A DNA stretch of 64,000 nt from Nansenia antarctica (GCA_963989245.1 OZ022346.1:58656584-58720583); one strand, 5' to 3'; positions 21,926 through 33,330 are shown, counted from the stretch's first letter. The notes: generated from the letters alone by a model not told the origin. Translations and numbers: made by a program.

Positions 21926-24900
21926 ATGGCGTCTGACCTAACTTTTATGTGCTGGAATGTGAACGGGCTTAACTCGGCTATAAAGAGAACGCGGATTCTA
22001 GAATTCCTCCACCGTAAGAAAGTCTCCATAGCTCTAATACAGGAATCACATCTTAAGGAATGTGACGTTACACGTTTTCAGAACAAACATTATAAAGTTA
22101 TTGCGCACTCTTGCGCTCAAAATAAGACCCGGGGTGTGCTCGTCTTGGTTGACAGGAGGTTGCATTTGACTCTTGATCAGATAAGAAATGACAAACAGGG
22201 CCGATTTGTTTACATAAAGACGAGAATAAACCAGGTTAAATTGATGCTAGCCTCCATTTATGCCCCTAATGAAGTCGACGCAGAGTTTCTACCAGATATC
22301 AGTAACACATTGTTAGAAAACTCTGCAGGCTATCATTTAATAGTAGGTGGTGACTTCAATTCTGTCCTCGATCCCTCATTAGACAGGTCCTCTCCAGTTA
22401 ATGTAAGCTCACAATCAACTGCACTTCTAAATTCATTTATAACGGATTTAAACGTTGTTGATGTGTGGAGAATTCAGAATAATAAGGCCAGAAATTATAC
22501 ATTTTATTCTAACAGACATAAATCTTTTTCCAGAATTGATTTCATTTTTGTAAGCCCATCCCTCATTCCCTCCATGTCCCCAATTGATATTCTGCCAATA
22601 CTGTTGTCTGATCACTCACCTGTGTCATGCAAGATTCAGCTCTCTGCTAATACTGACAAGGCCACTAGGTGGCGGTTTAACACCACTTTGTTGACAAACC
22701 CTGACTTTTCGATCTTTCTTAAAGCTGAACTTGAAGTATTTCTTGCTATAAACACAGCACAGTGTGACAATCCTCAAATTTTGTGGGAAACAACCAAATG
22801 TTTTCTCAGGGGCCTTTGTATTTCGTTCTCCTCCACTCTCTCTAAAGCACGTAACAAGCGTTTTAATGAGCTAGAGAAGGAAATAAAAACAGTAGAACAT
22901 TTACAAAAACAAAATTTTACAGAAGATCAAGCCACACGGCTCGCTTGTCTCAAAGGAGAATATAATGCTATATCTCTCTCAAAGGCTGAATTTATCTTTC
23001 ATAGAACGAGACAGAGATATTATTTTGATGCTGAAAGGCCCAGCCGCTTATTGGCACTGAGACTGAAGGAGAATGAAAGCAAAGCCTCTATAAATGCTAT
23101 TAGAGACTCTGCGGGCACTGTTCATACTGCTCCCCAAGCTGTGAATAGTATATTTCAAACATTTTACTCCAACCTGTACCAATCTGACATAGATTATGAT
23201 ACATCTCGCTGCAAGGCGTTCCTTCATGGCCTCAATTTACCTAAGATATCACAGACTGAAAGGGAAGTTCTTGACTGCCCTCTTGACTTAAAGGAGCTAC
23301 ACAATGCCCTTCAATCTCTACAGAAAGGAAAATCGCCGGGCTTAGATGGTCTTCCACCAGAACTGTATTTAGTACTTTGGGAGTTGATAGGTCCTCTTAT
23401 TATGGACTCCTTTAATGATGCTATATCTAGAGGTGATTTTCACAGAGATCAAAAAGTTGCCCTTATCTCTCTTTTGTTAAAAAAGGGGAGAGACTCTTTG
23501 GAGTGCTCTAGCTACAGGCCTATCTCCCTGATCTCGTGTGACCAGAAACTGTATGCTAAGGTTTTGGCTATACGATTGGAGGCTGTAACAGACGCCTTGA
23601 TCAGTGAAGACCAGACAGGGTTCATGAAGGGACGCCTTGCATCTGACAATATGCGCAGACTGCTTCATATCATCAATTTAACCGATAGCTCTCCCAGCCC
23701 CTGTGCAGTATTCTCGCTTGACGCTGAGAAGGCTTTCGATCGGCTTGAATGGAACTACATGTGGGCTGTTTTAGACCATCTTGGCTTTGGGGTTAATTTC
23801 ATTGCTATGATTAAGACTTTGTATAATGCACCAACCGCTTCTGTTCTCACAGGTAATGTTATTTCCCCTCCAATCCAACTGGAGCGCTCAGCGAGGCAGG
23901 GCTGCCCATTGTCACCATTCTTGTTCTGTCTCTCTCTTGAGCCCTTAGCCCAGGCCATCAGACAGAGTACTTGCATTTCCCCCATTTCAATTCTAGATCA
24001 TAGCCACCACATCTCATTATATGCTGATGACATTCTATTATTTCTAGATAATATTGATACTTCTGCCCCCCATGTGTTAGAAATGTTTGAAGATTTCGGT
24101 AGATTGTCAGGCTATAAGATTAACTGGACGAAGTCAATTCTAATGCCCCTTAGTCCTTCAGCAAGAACCTCCTGTCTCCCTAGACATATCCCAGTGAAAG
24201 ATAAATTTACCTACCTTGGCATCACTATATACCCAACCATACCACGGATAATTAAAGACAACTTTGATGTAACCTTGAACAAAATCAAAACGGACATTCA
24301 AAGATGGGATAGCCTCAAAATATCTCTTCAGGGCAGAGCCACGATAATCAAGATGAATGTTTTGCCAAGGATCAACTTCCTGTTTTCCATGTTACCATTA
24401 CCCCCACCACCCAAATACTTTGATGATATTAATTCGTTGGTCTCAAGGTTCATATGGGCTGGCAAACGCTCGAGAATCCGTCTTACAACTTTGCAACAAC
24501 CCAAATTGTCGGGTGGGATGGCAATTCCAGATTTTAAGATGTATTATTTAGCTTTCCAGACTCAAGCCTTACGCACCTGGGTGAATCCAAATTCAAAAGT
24601 ACCTTGGAGGTCAATAGAGGCAGGCCTGGTCAGTCCAGTCAGATTAGAGGACTTACTTTTCTCAGGCACTGGACGTAGGACTCTCAGTCATAGATTTGGT
24701 TGCATTATAGATAACGCCCTTAAGGTGTGGAAAGCGTCTGAGAAAATCATGGGAGGTTCCTTGCGATTCTGTTCCTCCACTCCTCTATGGAATAACCAAA
24801 ACTTAATGTCGGGTAACCGACCATTCACCCAGCAAACATGGAGCTCTCGGGGTGTAAATACTCTCAGAGACCTGTATGACAATGATGGCCTAGTTTCATT

Positions 24901-25699
24901 CCAGCACCTCCAAACTAAGTTTGTCCTTCCAGCGTCATCATATTTTGTCTATCTACAGCTGAGGTCCTCACTCAAGGCCTATGGAGTGCCTTGGCGCTCC
25001 CCACTTCCAACTCACCCCATGATAGCCTGGATTGAACATACCCCAACCTCTCGTGGCTGTGTATCCAGAATATATCGCAATCTAATGGACGCAATTAAAA
25101 AACCACTTGCGGTTGAGGCTTTATGGAGCCGAGAGCTTGGTGAATTGGATTTCCACCCAAACTGGGACACAATATGGTCTAATCTCAATTCAACCTCCAA
25201 AAATTTAGCTCATCAGTTAATTCATTTTAAAGTCATCCACAGGGCCTATGCTACACCATATAGAAGATACTTAATGAAACTACAACCCAACTACTACTGT
25301 CAATTCTGCCCTACCCCCACACCGGGTTCATTTCTCCATATGTTCTGGGAGTGTCCAGTCGTGGCCAACTTTTGGAACCATGTCAATTCTGTAATGTCCA
25401 AGTTATTTAAGATTGACTATGTTCCTAATCCATGTTTATGTTTGCTCAATGATGACTCTGATTTCGATTTAAGTATTACGCAAAAGAAAATGCTATTTGC
25501 TGGTTTCACCTCTGCAAAAAAAACTATTCTTCAACATTGGATAACACCTGATTTCAGTATGAACACTTTTTGGTTTTACTCTTTACAGAGGATTGTGAAT
25601 CTTGAGTGCACAACGGCCAGATTGAACAAAGCAAGGCCCAGTACAGTTGATGCATGGAAGGCTTATTCATTGAACTTGACTAACTTGACTGCTCTATGA
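21926..25699 (+). CDS. L1-like ORF2 protein (endonuclease/reverse transcriptase)
   Basis: The product has 1257 residues without interruption. The APE-type endonuclease occupies about residues 1-235, with WNVNGLN, IQESHL, VGGDFNS and LSDHSPV. The RT follows at about 430-780: KSPGLDGLPPELY, SYRPISLIS, SLDAEKAFDR (catalytic Asp near 599), ARQGCPLSPFLF and YADDILLF (699-702). A Cys/His motif, CQFCPTPTPGSFLHMFWEC, lies near 1125-1143. It would nick target DNA and copy the element RNA there. All recognisable catalytic residues are present. The length is normal for fish L1-type ORF2. Start at Met 21,926. Confidence 0.93.
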   Translation: MASDLTFMCWNVNGLNSAIKRTRILEFLHRKKVSIALIQESHLKECDVTRFQNKHYKVIAHSCAQNKTRGVLVLVDRRLHLTLDQIRNDKQGRFVYIKTRINQVKLMLASIYAPNEVDAEFLPDISNTLLENSAGYHLIVGGDFNSVLDPSLDRSSPVNVSSQSTALLNSFITDLNVVDVWRIQNNKARNYTFYSNRHKSFSRIDFIFVSPSLIPSMSPIDILPILLSDHSPVSCKIQLSANTDKATRWRFNTTLLTNPDFSIFLKAELEVFLAINTAQCDNPQILWETTKCFLRGLCISFSSTLSKARNKRFNELEKEIKTVEHLQKQNFTEDQATRLACLKGEYNAISLSKAEFIFHRTRQRYYFDAERPSRLLALRLKENESKASINAIRDSAGTVHTAPQAVNSIFQTFYSNLYQSDIDYDTSRCKAFLHGLNLPKISQTEREVLDCPLDLKELHNALQSLQKGKSPGLDGLPPELYLVLWELIGPLIMDSFNDAISRGDFHRDQKVALISLLLKKGRDSLECSSYRPISLISCDQKLYAKVLAIRLEAVTDALISEDQTGFMKGRLASDNMRRLLHIINLTDSSPSPCAVFSLDAEKAFDRLEWNYMWAVLDHLGFGVNFIAMIKTLYNAPTASVLTGNVISPPIQLERSARQGCPLSPFLFCLSLEPLAQAIRQSTCISPISILDHSHHISLYADDILLFLDNIDTSAPHVLEMFEDFGRLSGYKINWTKSILMPLSPSARTSCLPRHIPVKDKFTYLGITIYPTIPRIIKDNFDVTLNKIKTDIQRWDSLKISLQGRATIIKMNVLPRINFLFSMLPLPPPPKYFDDINSLVSRFIWAGKRSRIRLTTLQQPKLSGGMAIPDFKMYYLAFQTQALRTWVNPNSKVPWRSIEAGLVSPVRLEDLLFSGTGRRTLSHRFGCIIDNALKVWKASEKIMGGSLRFCSSTPLWNNQNLMSGNRPFTQQTWSSRGVNTLRDLYDNDGLVSFQHLQTKFVLPASSYFVYLQLRSSLKAYGVPWRSPLPTHPMIAWIEHTPTSRGCVSRIYRNLMDAIKKPLAVEALWSRELGELDFHPNWDTIWSNLNSTSKNLAHQLIHFKVIHRAYATPYRRYLMKLQPNYYCQFCPTPTPGSFLHMFWECPVVANFWNHVNSVMSKLFKIDYVPNPCLCLLNDDSDFDLSITQKKMLFAGFTSAKKTILQHWITPDFSMNTFWFYSLQRIVNLECTTARLNKARPSTVDAWKAYSLNLTNLTAL

Positions 25700-25901
25700 T
25701 TTGATTTTCCACTTACCCCAATCCGGATTGTGTTGTATTTCTACTATTTGGCTGTGACTTGTCTGCTACACTACCCCTTTTCTTTTTTGTTTTCTTTATT
25801 TTTTCCCTCCCTTCCTTTCTTGTTCTGTATTGTCATTGTTATGTGTTGATAAAAGCAATAAAAAATCTTGATCACAAAAAAAAGAAATACATATAAAACG
25901 G

Positions 25902-26205
25902 CACATATATGGCAGTCTCACGCGCCTGTGTCTCACGCGCCTGTCACGTCTCCAGTACATTAGAACTTCGCATCCTTTGATGCATATGGCGGGATGTAAG
26001 GATCTTGTAACTTCGCAGTTGAACATAGAGTAAACTATTTAAATGTTGCCATTGTTTGCGAAGTTACAAGATCCTTACATCCCGCCATATGTATCAAAGG
26101 ATGCGAAGTTCTAATGTACCGGAGACGTGACAGGCGCGTGAGACTGCCATATATATCATACATCCGTTTTATATGTATTTATCATCATATTTTTCGATAT
26201 ATAAC
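25902..26205. repeat. Foldback repeat, right unit (L1 target)
   Basis: The arms at about 25,905-26,040 and 26,041-26,200 are inverted copies (for example GGCGGGATGTAAGGATC against GATCCTTACATCCCGCC). The left arm has a short internal duplication of CTCACGCGCCTGT. Together with 19,735-20,170 it forms the site where the L1 landed. Confidence 0.75.
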
Positions 26206-26620
26206 AGAAGTATGATATATGGCAGATATATGGTATATACTGTATGTGTTGAGCTTGGGTGCACATGAATCGCGTATGAACAATAAGTAAAGCAGACTCG
26301 GTATTCTCTTCAGCAACAGAATAACAGTGCGAGTGCAGAGAGAAAAAATCCACCTCTACCCCCCCATTCGGTACCATGCCATATCGTGGCTTTTGCTGAA
26401 ATGACGCCACTGGTCTTGTAGCCTATTGGAGTGTGTGTGTGAGTGAGAGGGAGTGCTTTTGTGAGCCCGCATGTATGATGTGTCTCTTTCTGGTACCCCA
26501 ATAATCTTTTTTGGCTCTCAGTCTCCGACTGCCCTAGCAGGATCCGGGTCTCGTATCCTTCTCACCTTTTTCACCCCGACCTGTTTTCATGCCTGCATTA
26601 TTATTACACACAGTCACACA
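26206..26620. other. Spacer without recognised feature
   Basis: No exon or transposon motif was recognised. Open frames on both strands are short and lack motifs. Confidence 0.4.
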
Positions 26621-26627
26621 CATACAC

Positions 26628-26768
26628 CTTGGCATAGCGCAAGAGGAAGGGGTAAAGGACGGACATTGAAGCCCAGCGTCTGCTCGTCTCCATGGAGATA
26701 AGCTCCTCCCTCTCGTAGCCATTGTCGCAGATGTACAGGAAGTTGTTCACGCAGGATAGAGAGTGCCC
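26628..26768 (-). CDS. Orphan minus-strand exon
   Basis: The segment is bounded on the minus strand by a CCCCAG acceptor and a GTGTAT donor and holds exactly 47 codons. The product starts GHSLSCVNNFLYICDNGYER and ends FLLRYAK, protein-like and without low complexity. I do not recognise the family. A second frame across the segment is also open, so the frame is not certain. It is probably an internal exon of a gene on the minus strand. Confidence 0.4.
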
Positions 26769-26871
26769 CTGGGGAGGCGGGTAGAGAGGGGAGGGGGCAT
26801 AGGTTAGTGTGTAGTGTTTGAAAATACTGCAGTGTGAATAAAGACGTGTGTGTGTGCTCTCCCCCTCACAC

Positions 26872-26984
26872 CTGGATGCTATGAGCATGGCTGTGGAGCC
26901 TATGAAATGCGGAGACTCCCTACAGACAGGTTTGTGAGACAGGTAGTGGTCTGTCAACTTCACCGACAGATTCAGCTCAAAGTT
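26872..26984 (-). CDS. Orphan minus-strand exon
   Basis: The segment has a CTCTCCAG acceptor and an ATCCAG/GTGTGA donor. It encodes NFELNLSVKLTDHYLSH, then KPVCRESPHFIGSTAM. It ends in phase 2, while the neighbouring candidate exon at 26,628-26,768 needs phase 0, so an exon is missing between them or one call is wrong. The family is unknown. Confidence 0.4.
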
Positions 26985-27495
26985 CTGGAGAGCAAGAGGG
27001 AGGGAGGGAGAGAGACAGTGGGTTGTATTAGTATAGCTATACACATTCACACAGGCAAAGACTCAACCACACAAACACAGCAACATTTACAGTAACACCA
27101 TATTATCTGATTAGGGCTTAAAAGTTGGGTTTTGATTGCAGTATCACTTGAGGCCATAGCTGTATAGCTTGGTTCACTTAGAGAGGCCTTTGTGAACAAT
27201 TTCGTCTTCTCAGATGATATTTTACTGTTACAGTTAAAAACATAACAGCATGAGCTGAAAGGTTCTCTTTCAATAATAAAAAAAAGGGGGGGGGGCAAGG
27301 GCTCTGTCCCATAGAGAGTCTCATAAAGCAGCCCTCACCAGTAAAAGTTGTTTTAAAACAAAATAAATGTTTTACAACAGTGTAGGTGTGTACAGGTGTG
27401 TGTGGTGTCACTCACTCATCCACCAGCACTTTTCAGACGGACAGGCTGAGGACAACACCTCTCTGGTACCAGGTCCATCTCCTGTAGTCGGGGTC

Positions 27496-27513
27496 GGGGG
27501 GGGGGGGGGGGGG
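27496..27513. repeat. Poly-G tract
   Basis: Eighteen consecutive G residues lie next to further G-runs. The tract could form a quadruplex and its length is error-prone in assemblies. Confidence 0.85.
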
Positions 27514-27626
27514 CAGGGGTTGGGAGGATATCCTACGACTAGTCAAGATGAGATAAAATAGCCTTAGTATTAGGGTAAATGGGGAATGCTCTGTACCTGT
27601 AGACAGGTGATCACATCATGCTAGCC

Positions 27627-29212
27627 CAGTGTTTCCCAACCTGTGGGGTGCGCCCCCCTAGTGGGGCGCGGGGGTACTGCAGGGGGGGCGCAGAAATAAT
27701 ATGGGAGGGGGAAAAATGCACACACAAGAGCTGTAAACAAACACTGCTTGCTTAAGGTTACCATCAGGGGTGTTGGATGATTTTATAATAATGGAGCGCA
27801 GGCCATAAACTGTAACAAAGAGGCAGCGAGGGGGCGCGAGCCCAGGGGGGGGCTCCATTCACGTCATTGACGCGCGCTCTCCCTCCCCATCATTCCAGCT
27901 ATCTAGCAGCAACAACAACAATGGATAAGTTTATGAAAGAGCCAGAAGCTAAACGAAAAGCGAAGGAGCCCATGACAAACTGTGTGTCCTCTGTCTCAAA
28001 ACTTTAGCGGCAGATAGCATGAAGCCTAGCAAGTTGAAACGTCACTTGGAGACCACACACCCGACTGATGTGAAGAAGCCCCTCGATTTCTTCAAGAGAA
28101 AACTCCAAGAATACCGTGGTCAGCAGAGCCGTTTCGTTAAAACAGCATCTGTTACGTCTAATGCTCAACTTGCCTCCTACAAAGTGGCATATCGTATCGC
28201 CCAGTCTAAAAAACCACACACCATCGCTGAGGAGTTAATACTCCCTGCTGCGATAGATATGGTTTCACTGATAGACGAGGCAACAGCCCAAAAACTCAAA
28301 GCTATCCCCCTGTCAAACAACACTATTGCGAGACGCATCAATGACATCTCAGAAGACATGAAAGAGCAGCTTGTTGAGAAAATAAAAGACCAACGCTTTG
28401 CGCTCCAGGTAGACGAGGCCACAGATAGTAACAAGGACTGTCTGTTAATAGCGTATGTCAGATACATTGATGCGGAGGGTTTGAGCGAGGATTTGCTATT
28501 TTGCAACTATGTCCCAAACAGAGCAACAGCTGATGAACTGTTCAAAATCATAGACAAATACCTGAGTGAAGCCGATCTGAAATGGGAGGACTGTGTGGGG
28601 ATTTGCACCGACGGTGCCCAGGCCATGGCAGGAAAACGGGGAGGGCTCCAGACGCTCATCAAGCGCGTTGCACCGAAAGCAGTGTGGACTCACTGCGTAA
28701 TACACAGGGAGGCACTCGCGTCAAAGCAGCTGAGTCCAGAGTTGAATGACGTTTTGTCTGATTAGATGTTATCACCACCGTCAATTCCATAAAAACAAGA
28801 CCACTGAAAGCTCGCATTTTTTCCGCTTTGTGCGAGGAGATGGGCTCCGAGCACACAGCCGTGCTATTTCATTTTCGCTGAAAGATGAGATCCGAATCTT
28901 CTTGGAGGAGGAAGGGAACGAACTTGCCAGCAAGTTTAATGATGAAGACTTCCTCATGAAATTGGCCTACCTAAGCGACATGTTTGAGAAGCTCAATGAA
29001 TTGAATCTACAGTTGCAGGGCAACAACACACACCTTCCACATCTGGCAGACAGGATACAATCTTTCACACGGAAACTGGACATGTGGGGCAGGAGACTTG
29101 AACAGGGGGACATCGACTCATTTGGGAATCTGAAGGCATTCATCGAGACCAATGAGCTGCAGAGCACAGTGGTTCCATGTATGAGAGAGCACATCTCAGC
29201 CCTGAATCAAAG
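27627..29212 (+). mobile_element. hAT element with ZBED-like transposase, truncated copy
   Basis: The left terminus CAGTGTTTCCCAACC and the downstream sequence match the complete element at 52,636-55,088. The copy ends abruptly at about 29,212 without the right terminus. Compared with the other copy it lacks about 105 bp near 27,976 (removing the zinc-finger start) and about 50 bp near 28,875. Confidence 0.8.
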
Positions 29213-29216
29213 CTAG
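28019..29216 (+). pseudogene. hAT transposase (ZBED5/SCAND3-like), broken
   Basis: The frame opening at 28,019 encodes SKLKRHLETTHPTDVKKPL, DEATDSNKDCLLIAYVRYI and CTDGAQAMAGKRGGL, blocks shared with the domesticated vertebrate proteins ZBED5 and SCAND3-type hAT transposases. A frame change near 28,760 separates it from the C-terminal part (NELASKFNDEDFLMKLAYL, from about 28,860). The C-terminal dimerisation region is lost by truncation. Such transposases excise hAT elements. This one cannot be functional. Confidence 0.75.
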
Positions 29217-30448
29217 CAGCTAGCAGCTAGTAGCTAGCCTAACATTAGTCATTATTAACACGTATCATTTAGACTGGCTATTATCACTTATCATTTAGAC
29301 TATATAGTGACTATATCTAGCTATATATATCTAGTCTAGCTATTGCTGGCTAACGTTACACGTATGTTATTTTAGCTCTCACCTTGTAACAATTAGCTGT
29401 AGGCTAGGCCTATCAGTATCGCAGTTCCAACTGAAGATAGCTTGATTATTGACAGCGAAGAAAACAGTGACGATGACAATATTGTTTCTGTTGTTGTTAT
29501 TAAAATATGTTCTCCGTTGGTTGTTAAGTCGTGATGTGTTTCCGGGTCCAAAGTTGGCTGAGGCGCTGTCTTCGAAATGCCGCAATAATAATAATAATAA
29601 ATTATATTTATATAGCGCTTTTCCGAGGCTCAAATACCCTGACAATATGGGGAAAACAGGAAAGTGCTGTGTCCCTTGTTGTATGAATAGATCCGACCGG
29701 TCTCAAAATGTAGCCTATAATTAATGCAAGTGCAATCGGGCTAACGTTACTCATTCTCGCAGTTCCAAATTAATGAACATTGAAGCGCACTGACCATAAC
29801 GTCGGGTTGTAAAATAGCCTAGTTTGATAGGCCTATTGACAGCGAATAAAACAGTGAAGATGACAACTAGTTTGATAGGCCTATTGACAGCGAATAAAAC
29901 AGTGAAGATGACAATTGTTTCTGCTGTTGTTATTAAAATCTGTTCTCCGTTGGTTGTATCTCAAAATGTGGCCTGTGCAATTGGAATAATAATTAATGCA
30001 ATAATAATTAATGCAAGTGCAATTCAAAATGGAATAATCCCGAGAGCGAATAATCCCGAGAGCGCACATAACAGGCGCGCGCTTTCAGAACGAGCTACCC
30101 CAATCTCACGTCGGAATTCGACGTTTGGATGCGATGGACAGACGTCGAATTCTGACGTCTGCTGTGTGAGACCAGGTTGCACAGTCACACACACACAGTC
30201 ACACACACGCACACACAATGAGAGCCCTCAGAATGTACTGTACATTATGTTCCCTAGAAGAATGTCGTGTTTCGGTGAGGTGCTGCAGGTCATATTCTAA
30301 CACCCCATAAAAGATTTAAAAAAACCAATCCCCAGTGTTTGACATGGAAGACTTCCCATTCGAGGTGCGTTTGAGGTTTGTACTGTACGACAGAAGGATA
30401 CTGTCCTGGATAAATGTCCACTGTGGTAGAAGCCTAGGGGAACCGCAT
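29213..30448. repeat. Internally duplicated AT-rich region
   Basis: The motif ATTGACAGCGAATAAAACAG occurs twice in a 48-bp tandem (about 29,821-29,916) and in diverged form near 29,445. The adjoining GTTCTCCGTTGGTTGT also recurs (about 29,508 and 29,940). A LINE-like tail with (AATAAT)n and TATAGCGCTTTTCCG lies at 29,583-29,665. No gene was recognised. Confidence 0.5.
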
Positions 30449-30544
30449 GTTTAAAGCTCTTTGGAAGTGAGATTCACTATGTTTAAAGCTCTTTGGAGGT
30501 GAGATTCACTATGTTTAAAGCTCTTTGGAGGTGAGATTCAAGAC
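30449..30544. repeat. 32-bp tandem repeat, three units
   Basis: Three units begin GTTTAAAGCTCTTTGG at 30,449, 30,481 and 30,513 and are nearly identical. Confidence 0.9.
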
Positions 30545-30548
30545 ATAA

Positions 30549-30674
30549 AGGGCCGGTTTCACAGACAAGGCTTAAGCCTAATCCTAGACTAAAAAGCATC
30601 TTCAATGGAGATTTTACATTGAAAAGTGTGATTTAGTCCAGGACTAGACTCAACCCTTGTCTGTGAAACCGGCC
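30549..30674. repeat. Palindromic MITE, copy 1
   Basis: The ends GGCCGGTTTCACAGACAAGG and its inverse (near 30,655-30,674) flank a palindromic body. A second copy in the opposite internal orientation lies at 50,758-50,884. Confidence 0.85.
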
Positions 30675-31019
30675 CAAAGTCTTGTAAAGCCGAAATATGA
30701 GTTGAGCATTTATTATGAAATGTTCGTAAGCATGAGGCGTGCACAGAACGTCAGGTCAGTGACAGTCTGAAGACGCAGGGGGGGGGGGGGGGCAAAACCA
30801 CAACATAGTTTGAGACAGATCTAGATGAGAATTTATATAATAAGAACTATCCGCTCACAGACAACAATTAAAAAGAAAGGCTTTTGAATGTAGAGGCTTG
30901 AACACTAGGTCTCTTGCCTTCTCTACCACAGCGCAGCAAAACAATATATTTATATATTGTGAAATATGTGTAAAGTTACTGTGTTAAGTTAAGCAATGTG
31001 ACTTATCTACTGTAATTAC

Positions 31020-33330
31020 TTCAGGGATAAGATAACAAATATTAGAATGTGTATTACTCAGGAAAGACTAGGTTTGTGTAGCACCACAGATCCGCCACCA
31101 CAGAACATGACTATGAGCATGTTCACCATGATTAGTACGGAAACATTAGGTAAAATTGTGTCACAGCTTAAACCGTCTACGTGTCCTCTTGACCCTATTC
31201 CTACCACCTTTTTTAAGGACATTTTTGAATCTGTGTCTGATGACATACTAGGCATTGTAAATCACTCCCTACTTAAAGGGATATTTCCAGCGGCGCTTAA
31301 AACTGCCCTGGTTAGACCCACCCTGAAGAAAAGTAACCTAGATCCTTCTGATCCCAAAAACTGTAGACCAATATCCAATCTCACTTTTCTAAGCAAAATT
31401 TTAGAAAAGGCAGCGTATAGACAGCTTCATGAATTCTTAGTCCTAAATAATAGGTATGACCCACTTCAGTCAGGTTTCCGATCATACCACAGCACAGAAA
31501 CCGCTTTGCTTAAGGTAACTAATGACCTTAGGATAAATGCAGACTCGAAAAAACTCTAGATTCTTGTACTCTTAGACTTAAGTGCAGCCTTTGATACGGT
31601 AGACCACTCCATACTTATTGAGAGACTTGAAAACTGGGTTGGCCTCTCAGGTCCGGTCTTAAACTGGTTCAGGACTTACCTGGCTGACCGAGACTACTTT
31701 GTAGCCCTTGGTGACCATAAGTCAAAAAATTATAGCACAACCTGTGGAGTTCCCCAGGGGTCCATTTTAGGACCGTTGCTTTTTAGCCTATACATGCTAC
31801 CCCTCAGTTCTATTATCAAGAAGCATAGCGTTAACTACCACAGCTATGCTGACGACACTCAGCTTTATATCTCAGTAACTCCCAACGACTACAAGATGAT
31901 CGACCACCTGATAGACTGTATTGCCGATATTCATATTTGGATGACACAAAACTTTCTCCAACTCAATCAAGAAAAAACAGAGGTATTGATCATTGGCGAG
32001 AAAACTGGGAGAGAGAAATTATCTGCACACTTGAAAACATTAGCTCTTAACACTAAGTGTCAGGCCAGGAATCTTGGTGTCATAATTGACCCAGATCTAA
32101 ATTTTGAAACTCATATTAATAACACTATTAAAACATCCTTCTACCATCTAAGAAACATCACTAAGGTACAATCATTTCTCTCCCAGGCAGACACTGAAAA
32201 ATTAATGCATGCGTTTGTTACTAGTAGGCTAGATTACTGTAATGCTCTCCTGACAGGTCTCCCCAAAAAAATGATAAATAGACTACAAATGGTTCAAAAT
32301 GCTGCTGCTCGTGTCCTTACTAGGACCAAACGGAGAGCGCACATCACACCTGTCTTGAGATCACTACACTGGCTCCCTGTCAGTCATAGAATAGACTTTA
32401 AGATCCTTTTACTAGTTTATAAATCACTTCACTGTGATGCACCCAATTACATGGTGGACATGCTCATAAGATACACACCAGCTAGACCCCTACGGTCTAG
32501 TGGCACGGAACTTTTAATAGTGCCAGAGGCTAGGACAAAGAGATTTGGAGGATCAGCTTTTAGCATATATGCTCCTAGATTGTGGAACACCCTACCTGAG
32601 GGCCTGAGGTTGTCTAAAACTCAGGACATTTTTAAGCGTGACCTCAAAACCTACTTATTCAATGTCGCCTTTTGATACTAAGGGAGACATTGGACATTAT
32701 AGAACTAGGATCACTAGGCCATTACACCATACTCGTGTTTTGAGATTTGTGTTGACAGGAAAATGGACCCGGGTGCTGATGAGGCACTGTCAGCTCCAAA
32801 TAGCACCTAGAGCAGTACTGGAACCGGTACAAGGGTGTACCAGGACCACCATCAGGTTGTATTGCTGTCATCTTTATTGTCTCTATTGTGTTGTTGCATC
32901 ATAACTGTGCTTAAGTTTCTCTTTTGGCAGGACCTGTGACCATACTGGATGCAGAACGATGCAAATACAACACAAAATTTATGGACAGTGTGTACGCCGA
33001 TAATATGCAAGGAATTTTTCCTGGATACATGGTGTACAGGTTTTTGCCCTTGCTTGCTTGCTTTGTGCCGGTGGTCCTGGCCTCCCCTGGGGGACCGCTG
33101 GGTACTGGTAAGCAAACTGGCTAGTAGTCGCTCTATTGGTAGAGGGCTGCAAGGGAATTTTTCCTGGCTACATAGTATACAGGTTTTTTACTTTTGCCTG
33201 CTCGCGGCTCTGTCAGTATTGATTGATTGATTGACTGATTGACTGAACATTTTCATTGTGTGAAGCGCATTGAGTTGCATCTTGTAAGAAATGCGCTATA
33301 CAAATAAAATTTTATTTGATTTGATGATAA
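31020..33330 (+). mobile_element. CR1/L2-like LINE, 5'-truncated
   Basis: RT sequence runs from about 31,100 to 32,675 in one frame with a single in-frame TAG, followed by a 3' region with (ATTG)n-type repeats and a tail CTATACAAATAAAATTTTATT. The endonuclease is missing. It is a different family from the L2-like copies around it. It may occupy an early intron or the upstream flank of the PARP14-like gene. Confidence 0.85.
31047..32675 (+). pseudogene. CR1/L2-like reverse transcriptase with one amber stop
   Basis: The blocks in order are STCPLDPIPTTFFKDI, NCRPISNLTFLSKILEK, LLDLSAAFDTVDHSIL (first catalytic Asp), CGVPQGSILGPLLF, YADDTQLYIS (catalytic pair), LNQEKTEVLIIG, SRLDYCNALLTGLP, LHWLPVSHRIDFKIL and APRLWNTLPEGLRL, ending DLKTYLFNVAF. 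TAG at 31,557-31,559 interrupts the frame just before the first catalytic block. No other lesion was seen in the RT, so the copy is fairly young but inactive. Confidence 0.85.

Larger units (their letters stand above)
20171..25882 (+). mobile_element. Full-length L1/Tx1-like retrotransposon
   Basis: A perfect 19-bp target duplication, AGAAATACATATAAAACGG, lies at 20,152-20,170 and 25,883-25,901. The element starts GGGAGTCACGTGACC, has a 114-bp leader, ORF1, a 570-bp spacer, ORF2, a short 3' region and an A-rich end (CACAAAAAAA). Both ORFs are uninterrupted. The intact duplication and frames point to a recent insertion that may be retrotransposition-competent. Clade assignment (L1/Tx1) rests on the ORF1/ORF2 layout and RT motifs. 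Confidence 0.9.
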
